NCBI GenBank assembly: GCA_017302795.1 | Contig: JAFLCB010000001.1 | Coordinates: 372,001-436,000 of the forward strand | Length of the DNA stretch: 64,000 nucleotides | Origin: Deltaproteobacteria bacterium | GTDB lineage: Bacteria > Bdellovibrionota > Bdellovibrionia > Bdellovibrionales > JAMPXM01 | Direction: 5' to 3' | Shown here: one piece after another, positions 25,359 to 33,914 of the stretch | Numbering within the stretch: position 1 is the stretch's first letter | How the letters are laid out: each line of letters starts with the position of its first letter | Translations under genes and position numbers: made by a program | Notes under the pieces: model-generated | The model's database searches: none | What the model was told of the DNA's origin: nothing | What the model saw: only the letters and a program-made list of their open reading frames with translations

Positions 25359-25896
25359 ATATCCTCCGCCGAAAGAAAGATAATCGCTTCTCTTGTTCGA
25401 AGAACTCTACTTCATGTTTTAAAAGACGAAATTTTCGATCACAGATCGCGCGTAAGCAGTGGTGATTTTCGATTCACGCCCGGCCGCGGATTCGTGCGAT
25501 AAACCTAAGCTTCGTTCGATAAAGGGAATTCACGCCGTAGCTAATTGGCGTCTAGCCGAATCCGCAGCATTGACAAAAGCCGATGCCAAGTCCCGTCAAG
25601 CGAAAAAATAAATACCTGGGGTATGCGCCGCACGCCAAGATCCTTAATAAAACACCGAGTAATACCCATGTTGAAATTCAATTAAAGCTCGACGCCAAAG
25701 TTCATTTTCGCGACGGCGCGCTCGATAACCGCCGGTGACAATTCTGAGTCACTCGGTTTGTCAGTTTTTCCTAGCATGCGCCCCCTCCCCTCACATTTCC
25801 GACGCTATCTCTTCGCCTTGGCTTCTCTCTTCCAGCACGAAAACTGCTCCGTTTAACCTGTGATTGCCGAAGAACTGCCAAACGGGAGCCGCCCAT
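25359..25896. other. Gene-poor gap between the HNH pseudogene and the TonB-like gene
   Basis: These 538 bases contain no convincing gene. I see a possible 51-codon frame (25583-25738, listed separately) and a short inverted repeat GTGAC-N8-GTCAC at about 25735-25753. No clear promoter pair was found. The promoters of the divergent HNH gene and the TonB-like gene must lie here. Confidence 0.5.
25583..25738 (+). CDS. Possible small protein (51 residues), doubtful
   Basis: An ATG-initiated frame encodes a basic N-terminus (MPSPVKRKNKYLGY) and then HVEIQLKLDAKVHFRDGAL. The composition is protein-like. There is no ribosome-binding site before the ATG and no recognised family, so this may be chance or a fragment. 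Confidence 0.22.
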   Translation: MPSPVKRKNKYLGYAPHAKILNKTPSNTHVEIQLKLDAKVHFRDGALDNRR

Positions 25897-27273
25897 ATGT
25901 CGAATCGAGATACAAATTCCTCCGATTCCCGATCGTCCAATTCACGCATGTCGGATTCTCGCAAAGCATACACTCGCATGTCCGGTCGCCCGACCGTGCG
26001 CCTAGATTACGAGCGCAGCACGGGACGCCAGCTTGGCTTCATGGGATTTTCAATTGTCGCTCACACTGCTTTTCTTGCGGCACTCGCTTTTTCAACACAA
26101 AGCCTAAAGCCGATTCAAGAAATTGGCGGCGGAGACGGTCTGGAGGCCGGAGCAGGTGGCGGAACCGAGATCTCGATTGTTGAAGTGAACGATGCGGGTG
26201 AACCCCTCGCCGCCACTTCCGTGGACCAAGCGGCAGCTCAATCGACCATGCTCACCGACGAAGCCAGTACAATCACGGCCGCCGATGTACCATCGGTCAC
26301 CGCGCCAGTTATTCCGGAACCAGTCACAAAGCCGATTGTGAAAACAGTTGCCCAACCGGTGGCACAGCCAGCAACAAAACCTGCACCTAAACCGATCGCA
26401 AAAGTGACCGCGAATAAACCATTAGATAAACCAGCCACTCAACCAGTTGAAGCAAAGCCGTTAGTGGCACCCGCACCCGAAACCCAGGCTGAATCAAACG
26501 TGATGACGGAAGAAGTCGCCGAAGCACCGGTCCTCCTGGCAAATCCACCGGAAGACAAACCTGAGGAGACGACCCAGGAAACGGCCGAAGAGCCGACGCC
26601 CGTTTTGGCTGCGGCACCGATCATGGAAGCTGCGCCAGAAGAGAAACCAGAAGCGAAACCAGAATCAGTTGCGGAAAAACAAGCCGAGCCACAACCCGTC
26701 GCACAAGTTGTTGCGCAGCCAGAACCAGTTGCTGAACAACAACCAGAGCCCGAGCCGGCCCCTGCGCCGGTCGCCGTAGCGCAGGCAAATACGCAGACAA
26801 ATTCACAGACAAGTGCGCGAAACGCTGAAGAAGCGGCAAGCGCAACATCGGCGGCTCCGCCGAGTGAGTTCGCATCGGGAATGGGAAACAATCAAAGCGG
26901 CACCGGTTCGACGAACGAATCCAAAGGCACAGGCAGCGGTACTGTCATCTCGGGTCCGATCCGCGACGCGAGCGAACTTAAAGCACTACCTGGAAACCCA
27001 AATCCGGTTTACCCAGCTCGGGATCGCTTTAATCGAAAACAGGGTACGACTTTCGTTCTTGGACGCGTGATGCCCGACGGCCGAATCGGCCAAGTGGTTC
27101 TAGAAAAGTCATCTGGATCACCCAGCATGGACGCCGAGTCGGCGAAAGCTTTCCGAAATTGGCGCTTTCAGCCTGGCCAACAAGGTTGGGTTCGTAAACC
27201 CTTCCAGTTTCGACTGGTCGGAGACGCGAAAGAGGTTCCAGCAGCCTTGGGCAAGCAGCTAAAACGCCAGTGA
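25897..27273 (+). CDS. TonB-family energy transducer-like protein with a long Pro/Ala/Glu-rich spacer
   Basis: The protein has 458 residues from the ATG at 25897, which has GGAG eight bases upstream; an upstream in-frame TTG at 25864 is rejected. One membrane segment lies near residues 48-66 (FMGFSIVAHTAFLAALAF) after a charged cytoplasmic N-terminus. A long Pro/Ala/Glu/Lys-rich spacer follows (about 120-330), typical of proteins that span the periplasm. The C-terminal 80 residues form a TonB-like domain (NPVYPARDRFNRKQGTTFVL, then MDAESAKAFRNWRFQPG). Such proteins pass proton-motive energy to outer-membrane receptors. No exbB, exbD or receptor gene is adjacent. The serine-rich N-terminal tail is unusual. 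Confidence 0.85.
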   Translation: MSNRDTNSSDSRSSNSRMSDSRKAYTRMSGRPTVRLDYERSTGRQLGFMGFSIVAHTAFLAALAFSTQSLKPIQEIGGGDGLEAGAGGGTEISIVEVNDAGEPLAATSVDQAAAQSTMLTDEASTITAADVPSVTAPVIPEPVTKPIVKTVAQPVAQPATKPAPKPIAKVTANKPLDKPATQPVEAKPLVAPAPETQAESNVMTEEVAEAPVLLANPPEDKPEETTQETAEEPTPVLAAAPIMEAAPEEKPEAKPESVAEKQAEPQPVAQVVAQPEPVAEQQPEPEPAPAPVAVAQANTQTNSQTSARNAEEAASATSAAPPSEFASGMGNNQSGTGSTNESKGTGSGTVISGPIRDASELKALPGNPNPVYPARDRFNRKQGTTFVLGRVMPDGRIGQVVLEKSSGSPSMDAESAKAFRNWRFQPGQQGWVRKPFQFRLVGDAKEVPAALGKQLKRQ

Positions 27274-27290
27274 GAACTGGGCATTTTTGC

Positions 27291-27338
27291 AGCCCAATTA
27301 AAAAGCAAAGCGCGAAAATGCCGCCGGCATCTTCGCGC
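27291..27338 (-). terminator. Terminator of the small basic protein gene
   Basis: A 13-position stem with one mismatch (GCGCGAA-x-ATGCC pairing with GGCAT-x-TTCGCGC) and a three-base loop lies at 27310-27338. On the minus strand it is followed by a T-rich run (TTTGCTTTTTAATT). It is about 80 bp past the stop of the gene at 27422. Without a T run on the plus strand it would act only weakly for the TonB-like gene. Confidence 0.8.
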
Positions 27339-27421
27339 TCTTGATCGCGCCAGTGGCGCTCTCTTGTATTAATTTTCGGCTTTGAATTCAGCCACTTAGC
27401 TGAGCAAACAAGCGGGCTAAA

Positions 27422-27550
27422 TTAGTCCTTAAAAAGAACTTTCGCGGACTTGGTCGACCCTTTTGTGCGGCGTGAAGCTTTCGCTTTTTTGCCCTTTTGT
27501 TGACGCTTGTTTGCGCGGATCGTTTCAGTGCGTTTCGTTTTTGACGCCAT
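27422..27550 (-). CDS. Small, very basic protein of 42 residues
   Basis: An ATG at 27550 with GAGG six bases upstream opens a 42-codon frame: MASKTKRTETIRANKRQQ, then GKKAKASRRTKGSTKSAKVL. About 40 percent of residues are Lys or Arg, and there are no Cys, aromatic residues apart from one Phe, or membrane segments. It has its own ribosome-binding site and a strong terminator 80 bp downstream, the mark of a short dedicated transcript. The charge suggests binding to nucleic acid or the ribosome, but I recognise no named family. Confidence 0.75.
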   Translation of the reverse strand: MASKTKRTETIRANKRQQKGKKAKASRRTKGSTKSAKVLFKD

Positions 27551-27581
27551 TTAGTACCTCATTTGGAAGACGCAATGGCTA

Positions 27582-28490
27582 TCAAAGGGGCAGCCACAAG
27601 TCAAACGTGTGCCGGCTTCCGTCGTTCGATCGGATCTCCTTTTCAAAGGAATAGCCAAAACTAAGCCGCGGACCTTTAAAGCCAATTCCCGTGGTCAGCC
27701 AGTTCTCATTTCGGGTCTCCAGCCACGCAGAGCCCACGCGAAACGCAAACTCCTGTCGAAACCAGCTTTCAAACCCTAAATGCACATTGTTTCGGCCGTC
27801 ATCGTTGGACTCCAAGGGCCGCACCAGATCCGCTCGAATGTGAAGTATTTCGTGGGGGACAAAGTGCACGCCAAAGCCAACGGTGGGAATCATTCTCGCT
27901 TCCGGCGCAACACTGTCAGAGGCTCCTGCCAAATCATGTCCCGTCAGCGCGATGCCGAATTTTTCTGTCACGGGATACAGGAAGCCAATTGCGAAATTAT
28001 CTTGTGTCACATCAAAGCCGCCAGCTTGCTCGTGAATAAGCCTTCGGTAAGTTAGCCCCATAGACAGGCTTCTCTCAGGAAGAAAACCGGCCAACGAGAA
28101 TTGAAAGTCGCGCTGATCAGCGCCGATTGCACCATTCCCACCGCGCAATGTTTTTCGCTGCACGAAACTAAAACTGCCTGCCGCGATTTTTTCTTCTCCG
28201 CCGTCGGCCAACATAACGCCAAAATCCGTGTAGCCGTCACCCGAGTCGCGATGTGATTGATGGGACGAAACTGCAAAGTGATACGATTGAACGTGAACGA
28301 GGGTCGCGGGGTTTAACCAACCGGACTCTGCAGCATCAACCGCGGCGCGCCCGGACCCGCCCAGTGCCGATGCGCCTGGTCCGATTCGGTACGGCTGCTC
28401 GGATGAGGCGTATGCCGCGTTTTGCGTTACAACAAAAATGAGCGCCGTCAAAGATAGGCCAAAAACGAAACAGGATTTTTTAAGAATCAT
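27582..28490 (-). CDS. Outer-membrane beta-barrel protein (FadL/PorV-like)
   Basis: This is a predicted outer-membrane barrel of 302 residues. A signal peptide ends at AYAS, followed by YRIGPGASALGGSGRAAVDA and then ESGWLNPATL. That 'GG.G.A..D...NPA' opening is typical of FadL/PorV/UPF0164-type barrels. The rest alternates polar and hydrophobic residues in strand-length segments and ends in a C-terminal strand with aromatic or hydrophobic residues (TFDLWLPL), as expected for Bam-assembled proteins. The transported molecule, if any, cannot be inferred. The gene follows the lipoprotein gene at 28500 with a 9-bp gap, so the two are probably cotranscribed. Confidence 0.75.
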   Translation of the reverse strand: MILKKSCFVFGLSLTALIFVVTQNAAYASSEQPYRIGPGASALGGSGRAAVDAAESGWLNPATLVHVQSYHFAVSSHQSHRDSGDGYTDFGVMLADGGEEKIAAGSFSFVQRKTLRGGNGAIGADQRDFQFSLAGFLPERSLSMGLTYRRLIHEQAGGFDVTQDNFAIGFLYPVTEKFGIALTGHDLAGASDSVAPEARMIPTVGFGVHFVPHEILHIRADLVRPLESNDDGRNNVHLGFESWFRQEFAFRVGSAWLETRNENWLTTGIGFKGPRLSFGYSFEKEIRSNDGSRHTFDLWLPL

Positions 28491-28499
28491 GCCGCCAGA

Positions 28500-29702
28500 C
28501 TACTGGCGGTAGCAGACTGAAGCAAACGAAACACACGCTGGGTCAACGCCCTCGCTGCAAGTTTGCGTTATGTCGTATCGCACTTGGGTCACCCCGGCTC
28601 CATAGCAGGTCGTGATGGACTTTTTCGGAACGATACAGCGATTGGTCATATCCACGTACCAGTCCTCAACACGAATCTGATTGCGAACAATTGAAAGATC
28701 GTTTGTTAGAACTGCTGGATCCGGCGCCATCGCACAAGTCGTCGCACCACTTTTTGAATCTGCGGGCCGCACGATTCTGAAGCGCAGATTATCAGGGCAT
28801 GTCCATGTCGAAAGCCCCGATCGATCGCTGGTGCTAGCAAGATTAAGCTCAGAAACTTCGCGCAAAATCACATTCGGAAAATTTGCATTCGACGGAGTTG
28901 TTCCAACTGTTGGCTGAGCGAATTTCAAATTGTAGCCCCGCCCATACACTTGAGTGTAAGGGTTCGCAGAAGATCCTTCGATCACATCGCGCGGACTGCG
29001 CGCAAGTGTGTCGCCAGTTCCTGGCCCGCCCGTTTGCGACGGCGCCGAATGAGCATACGTCTGGGCAAGAAATGCGTCGTTTCGCAATGCTGTGCGAATA
29101 GAGCCTGCCAACGTCGGATTTTTCGTAAAGTACAAACTGCCCTCTAAGCGGGAACCAAAAACGGTCCCGTTGCGAAGGTACTTGAGGCGCGTCGCTGAAT
29201 CGGTGCGAACCAGAAGATCTGAAAGATCCATCGTACCAAGCGGCTCAAAAACGTTCACGTAATCTTGGCCATGAATCGAACTTCCCGATGATGTGTACAT
29301 CACCTGGAAATTATCGAGCTTGCGAATTGCAAACTGTACTTTGGTTTGCGAGTTCGCGGGACTTGCACCCAAAAGAGTCGCTTGTTTCTCTGGCGGTTTT
29401 TTTCCTTCTTGCTGGCGGAAGCTATCAGTAAGCTTAATTCCACCGGTGCGATAGGCGCCGACACGAAAGGAAAAATAGGCGCCGGCATCAAAAGTACCAA
29501 CCTCGGAAACAGCACATGACATGTAGGTAATTTGATCAATGGTCGAATCATACGCAAAGTCGACCTTGCTCGCTTCTGATTCCAACTGGCTTTCGGAGTC
29601 GACAAGAGGAGGCTGGGAACAGTTTTGAAATCCAATAATCAAAAGTCCGACCGCAAAAATCGCAGCGGCCGGGCGAATAACTCTAGATTTTTTGTCGAAC
29701 AT
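28500..29702 (-). CDS. Lipoprotein of unknown function (FQNCSQ lipobox)
   Basis: The hydrophobic leader (AAAIFAVGLLIIGFQNCSQ) ends in FQNC, an unusual lipobox with Asn before the Cys; the same form occurs in the protein at 5692. The start at 29702 is preferred because GGGGG lies eight bases upstream. An ATG at 29723 would add seven residues and has no such site. The mature part (about 370 residues) is rich in Ser, Thr and Asn with 10 Cys, seven of them in the last third (for example TTCAMAPDP and CVSFASVCYRQ), suggesting disulfides in the periplasm or at the surface. No domain is recognised. Its promoter must lie in the 186-bp gap shared with galU, which holds a palindromic motif. Confidence 0.75.
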   Translation of the reverse strand: MFDKKSRVIRPAAAIFAVGLLIIGFQNCSQPPLVDSESQLESEASKVDFAYDSTIDQITYMSCAVSEVGTFDAGAYFSFRVGAYRTGGIKLTDSFRQQEGKKPPEKQATLLGASPANSQTKVQFAIRKLDNFQVMYTSSGSSIHGQDYVNVFEPLGTMDLSDLLVRTDSATRLKYLRNGTVFGSRLEGSLYFTKNPTLAGSIRTALRNDAFLAQTYAHSAPSQTGGPGTGDTLARSPRDVIEGSSANPYTQVYGRGYNLKFAQPTVGTTPSNANFPNVILREVSELNLASTSDRSGLSTWTCPDNLRFRIVRPADSKSGATTCAMAPDPAVLTNDLSIVRNQIRVEDWYVDMTNRCIVPKKSITTCYGAGVTQVRYDITQTCSEGVDPACVSFASVCYRQ

Positions 29703-29780
29703 AGCACTAGCCCCCAAGCTCATATCGTATCATGAAGAATCGTCCGAATTCGCGACAGACCCTCCAGAAGCCAGCCCTTC

Positions 29781-29795
29781 GTCTCAAACTGAGGC
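29781..29795. promoter_or_regulatory. Palindromic motif, copy 4 (GTCTCA-AAC-TGAGGC)
   Basis: Identical in all 15 bases to the copy at 5495. It lies between the divergent lipoprotein gene (78 bp away) and galU (93 bp away). Confidence 0.45.
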
Positions 29796-29888
29796 GCTGC
29801 GCCAAAAACCTGGGGAAAATACTCTCAAATCCGCAGTTCCGCCAAGGAACTCATGACAGATTTCATTCGCTTTGATTGACTGCTGCTC

Positions 29889-30779
29889 ATGGCAAAAGTT
29901 CGCAAAGCCGTGATCCCGGCCGCTGGTCTGGGGACACGATTTCTTCCAGCCACAAAGACAGTTCCAAAGGAAATGCTACCGATTGTAGATCGGCCGATCC
30001 TGCTTTACGTGGTTGAAGAAGCCGTCCGTGCCGGCATCGAAGACATTGTCATCGTAGCTGGACGCGGAAAAACAGCGATCGAAGACTTTTTCGATGTCAG
30101 CTATGAACTTGAAGACAAGCTCGAGCGCGACGGCAAACACGAATGGCTTACAGGTCTAAAAAAAATTAGAGCAATGGCGAACATCATTTCGATTCGGCAA
30201 AAACAGCCGCTCGGCCTGGGGCACGCTGTTGGCGCTGCGGCACCAGTTATCGGTAGCGAACCGTTCGCAGTTTTACTAGGCGATGAAATCATGGTTTCTC
30301 GGCCAGATCAAAAGACCGTCACGGAACAATTGGTTCATCGTTTTCATTCTTCCGGAATTTCAACGGTGGCCGTGATGGAAGTGCCGCTGGATGAAACTTC
30401 AAAGTACGGAATCGTCGAAGGTGACGTCACCAATGAAGGCGGCCATTCAATTGTAAACGTGAGAAATGTGATTGAAAAACCCGCTCGCGGGCAAACGACT
30501 TCTCGATTTGCTCTGCCGGGAAGGTATGTGTTTGATGCTGAGATCTTTGAACACATTCGAAATACGAAACCTGGAAAGCTCGGCGAAATTCAACTCACCG
30601 ACGCCATGATCGCAGTCGCGAAGTCAAAAGGCCTGCACGCTACCACATTTGAAGCAAGGCGCTTCGATGCGGGCGATAAGTTAGGATATTTGATGGCGAC
30701 TATTGAAATGGGCCTCGAGCATCCCGAGTTGTCGACTTCTTTACGGACCTACCTCAAGGGACTGGTGGCGCGATTATGA
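29889..30779 (+). CDS. galU: UTP-glucose-1-phosphate uridylyltransferase
   Basis: GalU makes UDP-glucose from UTP and glucose-1-phosphate, for lipopolysaccharide and other polysaccharides. Signature sequences are KAVIPAAGLGTRFLPATK, VPKEMLPIVDRP, LLGDEIM and EKPARG with a GRYVF segment. The length (296) is typical. The stop overlaps the ATG of the following secreted-protein gene (ATGA), so it is the first gene of a galU-unknown-priA run. A palindromic motif lies 93 bp upstream. Confidence 0.95.
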   Translation: MAKVRKAVIPAAGLGTRFLPATKTVPKEMLPIVDRPILLYVVEEAVRAGIEDIVIVAGRGKTAIEDFFDVSYELEDKLERDGKHEWLTGLKKIRAMANIISIRQKQPLGLGHAVGAAAPVIGSEPFAVLLGDEIMVSRPDQKTVTEQLVHRFHSSGISTVAVMEVPLDETSKYGIVEGDVTNEGGHSIVNVRNVIEKPARGQTTSRFALPGRYVFDAEIFEHIRNTKPGKLGEIQLTDAMIAVAKSKGLHATTFEARRFDAGDKLGYLMATIEMGLEHPELSTSLRTYLKGLVARL

Positions 30780-31696
30780 AAATGAACTTCGGTCCATTGC
30801 TTGGATTATTTCTTACCGCTTTCTTTTTCGCGGAGGCTGGCTTCGGTTCAATTCCCAGCAGTCGCACAATTGTCACGCGACTAGCTAAAAATTCTGGTCG
30901 CGGCGTGTATGTCGTAGACCAGGAAGTTCGCTTCTCCGGTCCCGAGGGTCTCGTACTTCGAGAGCGGTGGTTAATACAAAATGCCGAATCTATGCGCCTC
31001 ACGGTTCAAGGAGAAAAGTCGGGCGAATTTCGCTATGACGCTCTCTACAGAGACGGTCGGCGCACATCGACCACTCCGGCACTTTTATTTTCTACGGACC
31101 CAGCAAAAATGGAACCCGGCAAAGGCCCCCGCACCCTCAATGTAGGAGCTGATTTTTTCGAACCCTACTTGTATTTCCGAAGTAGCGCGAAATATTTAGA
31201 GTACTTTATTAAATCGAAAATCCTTCCGCCATCTGCTGCCGGCGGTCGCACGCGAATTACAAATATCAACACCTATAAGCCCACACCCGAAGTTGGTGTT
31301 CGCCTGGGAAGAACCGCAGGGACCGTGGCCTGGGTTTTTGGAGAGCCAACGCCAGTCGACGGCAAAACAGCGTTTCCCGGTGCATGGATTGAACAGGACG
31401 CTTTTTTATTGAGGAAGATTCGCCTAGCCTCGCAGGCTGAAATGTCGCTTTCAGAACATGCCGCAGCCGGCGGCGGAATGAAGCTCGCGCGCGAAAGAAC
31501 AATTGTTTGGCGCTCGAACGATCCAAGTGTTGTCGAGCCACGCGCGGCAACAATCAAGGTCATTTCCGTCAAAAACCTTCCCGAAAAATCCTTGGCGCCG
31601 CAATTTCTTCCAACTTCGATTTCTGCTAACGAGTTAAAAACGGCTCGCCTACCAGATACGGCAGTTGCTAGGGAGTTTTACTCGAGGTTCCGGTGA
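30776..31696 (+). CDS. Secreted protein of unknown function between galU and priA
   Basis: The protein has 306 residues with a signal peptide (GPLLGLFLTAFFFAEAGFGS). The mature part is predicted mostly beta, with patches such as LVLRERWLIQNAESMRLTVQ and TPEVGVRLGRTAGTVAWVFG. This faintly resembles LolA/outer-membrane-lipoprotein-sorting folds, but I cannot assign it. It overlaps galU by ATGA and priA by GTGA, so all three are probably cotranslated. Nothing in the sequence ties it to either neighbour's function. Confidence 0.75.
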   Translation: MKMNFGPLLGLFLTAFFFAEAGFGSIPSSRTIVTRLAKNSGRGVYVVDQEVRFSGPEGLVLRERWLIQNAESMRLTVQGEKSGEFRYDALYRDGRRTSTTPALLFSTDPAKMEPGKGPRTLNVGADFFEPYLYFRSSAKYLEYFIKSKILPPSAAGGRTRITNINTYKPTPEVGVRLGRTAGTVAWVFGEPTPVDGKTAFPGAWIEQDAFLLRKIRLASQAEMSLSEHAAAGGGMKLARERTIVWRSNDPSVVEPRAATIKVISVKNLPEKSLAPQFLPTSISANELKTARLPDTAVAREFYSRFR

Positions 31697-33822
31697 GCGC
31701 CATTGGGCCTGCGACTTGGACGGTGGCCATCGACGCACCGCTGGGCCCGCTCCACTACACGGTTCCTGAATCCTTGCTGACGGAAAGTCTTTCGACGGGA
31801 ACCTCCGTCATCGTGCCACTCGGCTCACGAAAAGTGCACGGCGTGTTGATCGATTCACAAACGGCCGTTCCAGAAGGCGTAAAACTGAAGTCCATGCTTG
31901 GAATTGCTGACGAGAGGCCGCCGATCGATTCGGCTCGGCTTGAGTGGCTGAAATGGATCAGCCGGTACTACGCCTATCCGCTTGGATCAACGCTCGAGCA
32001 CATGTTTCCGCCGCTTGCTAAATCAGGTGGTCGAAAAAAAGCTCGCAAAGCCCCGCTGATACAGCTCAGTGAAATTCATGGAACTGATCACTCTGTTTCG
32101 CTCACGCAAAACCAAACAGACGTGGTGAACACGATTGCGGACGAAAAAGGATTTCAGGCGCATTTACTTTTTGGAGTGACGGGATCAGGAAAAACTGAAG
32201 TGTACATGGAGCTCATTGGCCGCACGGTCGATCGCGGCGAGACGGCACTGGTATTGGTGCCGGAGATTTCGCTTACGCCGCAACTGATTGAACGCTTCGC
32301 CAGGCGCTTTGGCGATAAAATAGCCGTCATCCACTCGCATCTCACGCCTCGCGAAAAAACAGATAACTGGTGGGCGGCACAATCCGCTGAAAAACCAGTC
32401 TTGATCGGTGCACGATCAGCGCTCTTTTGTCCGCAACCGAATTTGGGTTTGATTGTGATTGATGAAGAACATGAATCAAGCTTTAAACAGGACGAATCGC
32501 TTCGTTACCATGCTCGCGATACAGCTGTCATGCTGGCGAAGATTTTGAGAATTCCGATCGTTCTTGGATCTGCCACACCAAGCCTCGAAACCTGGCAAAA
32601 TGCGACAACGGGAAAATACAAACTGCATCGGCTGCCATCAAGGATCCACGGCACTCAAATGCCGAAGATCGATGTTATTGACCTTCGAGAAGCGCGCGAT
32701 TCCGATCGACAAGCCGGCGGTAGCGCCCTTCGCAGCGCGAAAGACGACCCTGGAACCGCTCGGCCATTTTGGCTTTCAAAAGAGCTTCAAGCTGCGCTTT
32801 CGGAAACACTTGGGCGAGGCGAACAGGCGGCGCTTTTCCTTAACCGGCGCGGAATCGCTCAAACAGTTATCTGCCCTTCCTGCGGCCATTCATCTGAATG
32901 TCCTAACTGTGAAGTGGCACTGACGCTACACGGCCGATCGAATTTGGTTTGCCACTACTGTGACTATCACGAATCCATGAAAGAAGTTTGCTCTAGCTGT
33001 CACAATGGTGAACCTAAACCACTTGGACTTGGCACTGAACGAATTGAAAACGATCTGCGCCGACTTTTCCCCGATGCGCGGCTGGTGCGCATGGATCGCG
33101 ATGAAATTCAGTCACGCGAAGATTTAGAAGAAGCCATCGCTAAAATTGAAAATCGAGAGGCCGATATCTTGATTGGCACACAGATGATCGCAAAGGGTCT
33201 CGATTTTCCGGGCCTCACCCTCGTGGGCCTTGTGTTGGCAGATGTTGCATTTAACCTTCCCGACTTCCGCGCTTCCGAACGTGCTTTTCAGCTACTCACT
33301 CAGGTTGCGGGCCGAGCCGGCCGCCATCTTCGCAACGGCCGTCAAGGGCATGTCGTTCTACAGACTTACAACCCCGATCATCCCAGTATCCAGTTCACCT
33401 TGGCACATGATTTCGAAGGCTTTGCAGCGCACGACTTACAGTTTCGCGAAGCGCTTGGCTATCCTCCCATAGGGCGCCTTTCCGCGCTAAAATTTGGTGG
33501 GCCGGATTTGGCTGAAACGGCAGAGGCTGCTCGAAGAATTGCCGAGCTCGCTCGGCGAACAATCGACAAAGCGATTGTGGCTGATCCCCGCTCACCTTCG
33601 TCTGGAATTTCGGTGCTTGGACCTGCGCCTGCACCAATGGCGAAACTTCGAAATCTCTATCGGTTCCAAATTCTTATCAAAGGATCGGATGCGAAGGCTC
33701 CCGTTAGCGCTTTGTGCAGGACCTTAAGCGAGCACATCGAAGCTCGAGCCCGAACCAAGTCCCCGATCCTCCCGCCCAAAGTCAGGTTCGCCGTCGACGT
33801 CGACGCGCTTCATTTGCTCTGA
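31693..33822 (+). CDS. priA: Primosomal replication restart helicase PriA
   Basis: PriA recognises stalled or repaired forks and reloads the replicative helicase. The N-terminal DNA-binding part is followed by a superfamily-2 helicase: Walker A GVTGSGKTEVY near residue 161, DEEHESSFKQ (motif II), GSATPSLETW (motif III) and TQMIAKGLDFPG, then QVAGRAGRH (motif VI). Paired Cys for zinc lie at about residues 393-437 (CPSCGHSSECPNC, CHYC, CSSC). It starts with GTG on a GTGA overlap. The length (709) is close to the E. coli protein (732). Confidence 0.95.
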   Translation: MSAIGPATWTVAIDAPLGPLHYTVPESLLTESLSTGTSVIVPLGSRKVHGVLIDSQTAVPEGVKLKSMLGIADERPPIDSARLEWLKWISRYYAYPLGSTLEHMFPPLAKSGGRKKARKAPLIQLSEIHGTDHSVSLTQNQTDVVNTIADEKGFQAHLLFGVTGSGKTEVYMELIGRTVDRGETALVLVPEISLTPQLIERFARRFGDKIAVIHSHLTPREKTDNWWAAQSAEKPVLIGARSALFCPQPNLGLIVIDEEHESSFKQDESLRYHARDTAVMLAKILRIPIVLGSATPSLETWQNATTGKYKLHRLPSRIHGTQMPKIDVIDLREARDSDRQAGGSALRSAKDDPGTARPFWLSKELQAALSETLGRGEQAALFLNRRGIAQTVICPSCGHSSECPNCEVALTLHGRSNLVCHYCDYHESMKEVCSSCHNGEPKPLGLGTERIENDLRRLFPDARLVRMDRDEIQSREDLEEAIAKIENREADILIGTQMIAKGLDFPGLTLVGLVLADVAFNLPDFRASERAFQLLTQVAGRAGRHLRNGRQGHVVLQTYNPDHPSIQFTLAHDFEGFAAHDLQFREALGYPPIGRLSALKFGGPDLAETAEAARRIAELARRTIDKAIVADPRSPSSGISVLGPAPAPMAKLRNLYRFQILIKGSDAKAPVSALCRTLSEHIEARARTKSPILPPKVRFAVDVDALHLL

Positions 33823-33914
33823 TCATTGAACTCGACTGGCTCCTAGGCGGATCAACCCTCTACAATAAGAGCTGTCGATTTCGAATTGCTCCATAGCGCC
33901 GAAAGGAAACCCGC

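Noticed and set aside
26439-26891. Ala/Gly/Cys-rich frame on the minus strand
   Set aside because: It mirrors the Pro/Ala/Glu-rich spacer of the TonB-like gene and has no features of its own.
30843-30868. GGTTCAATTCCC, similar to a tRNA T-arm
   Set aside because: It lies in a signal-peptide coding region, and no acceptor or anticodon stem can be formed around it.
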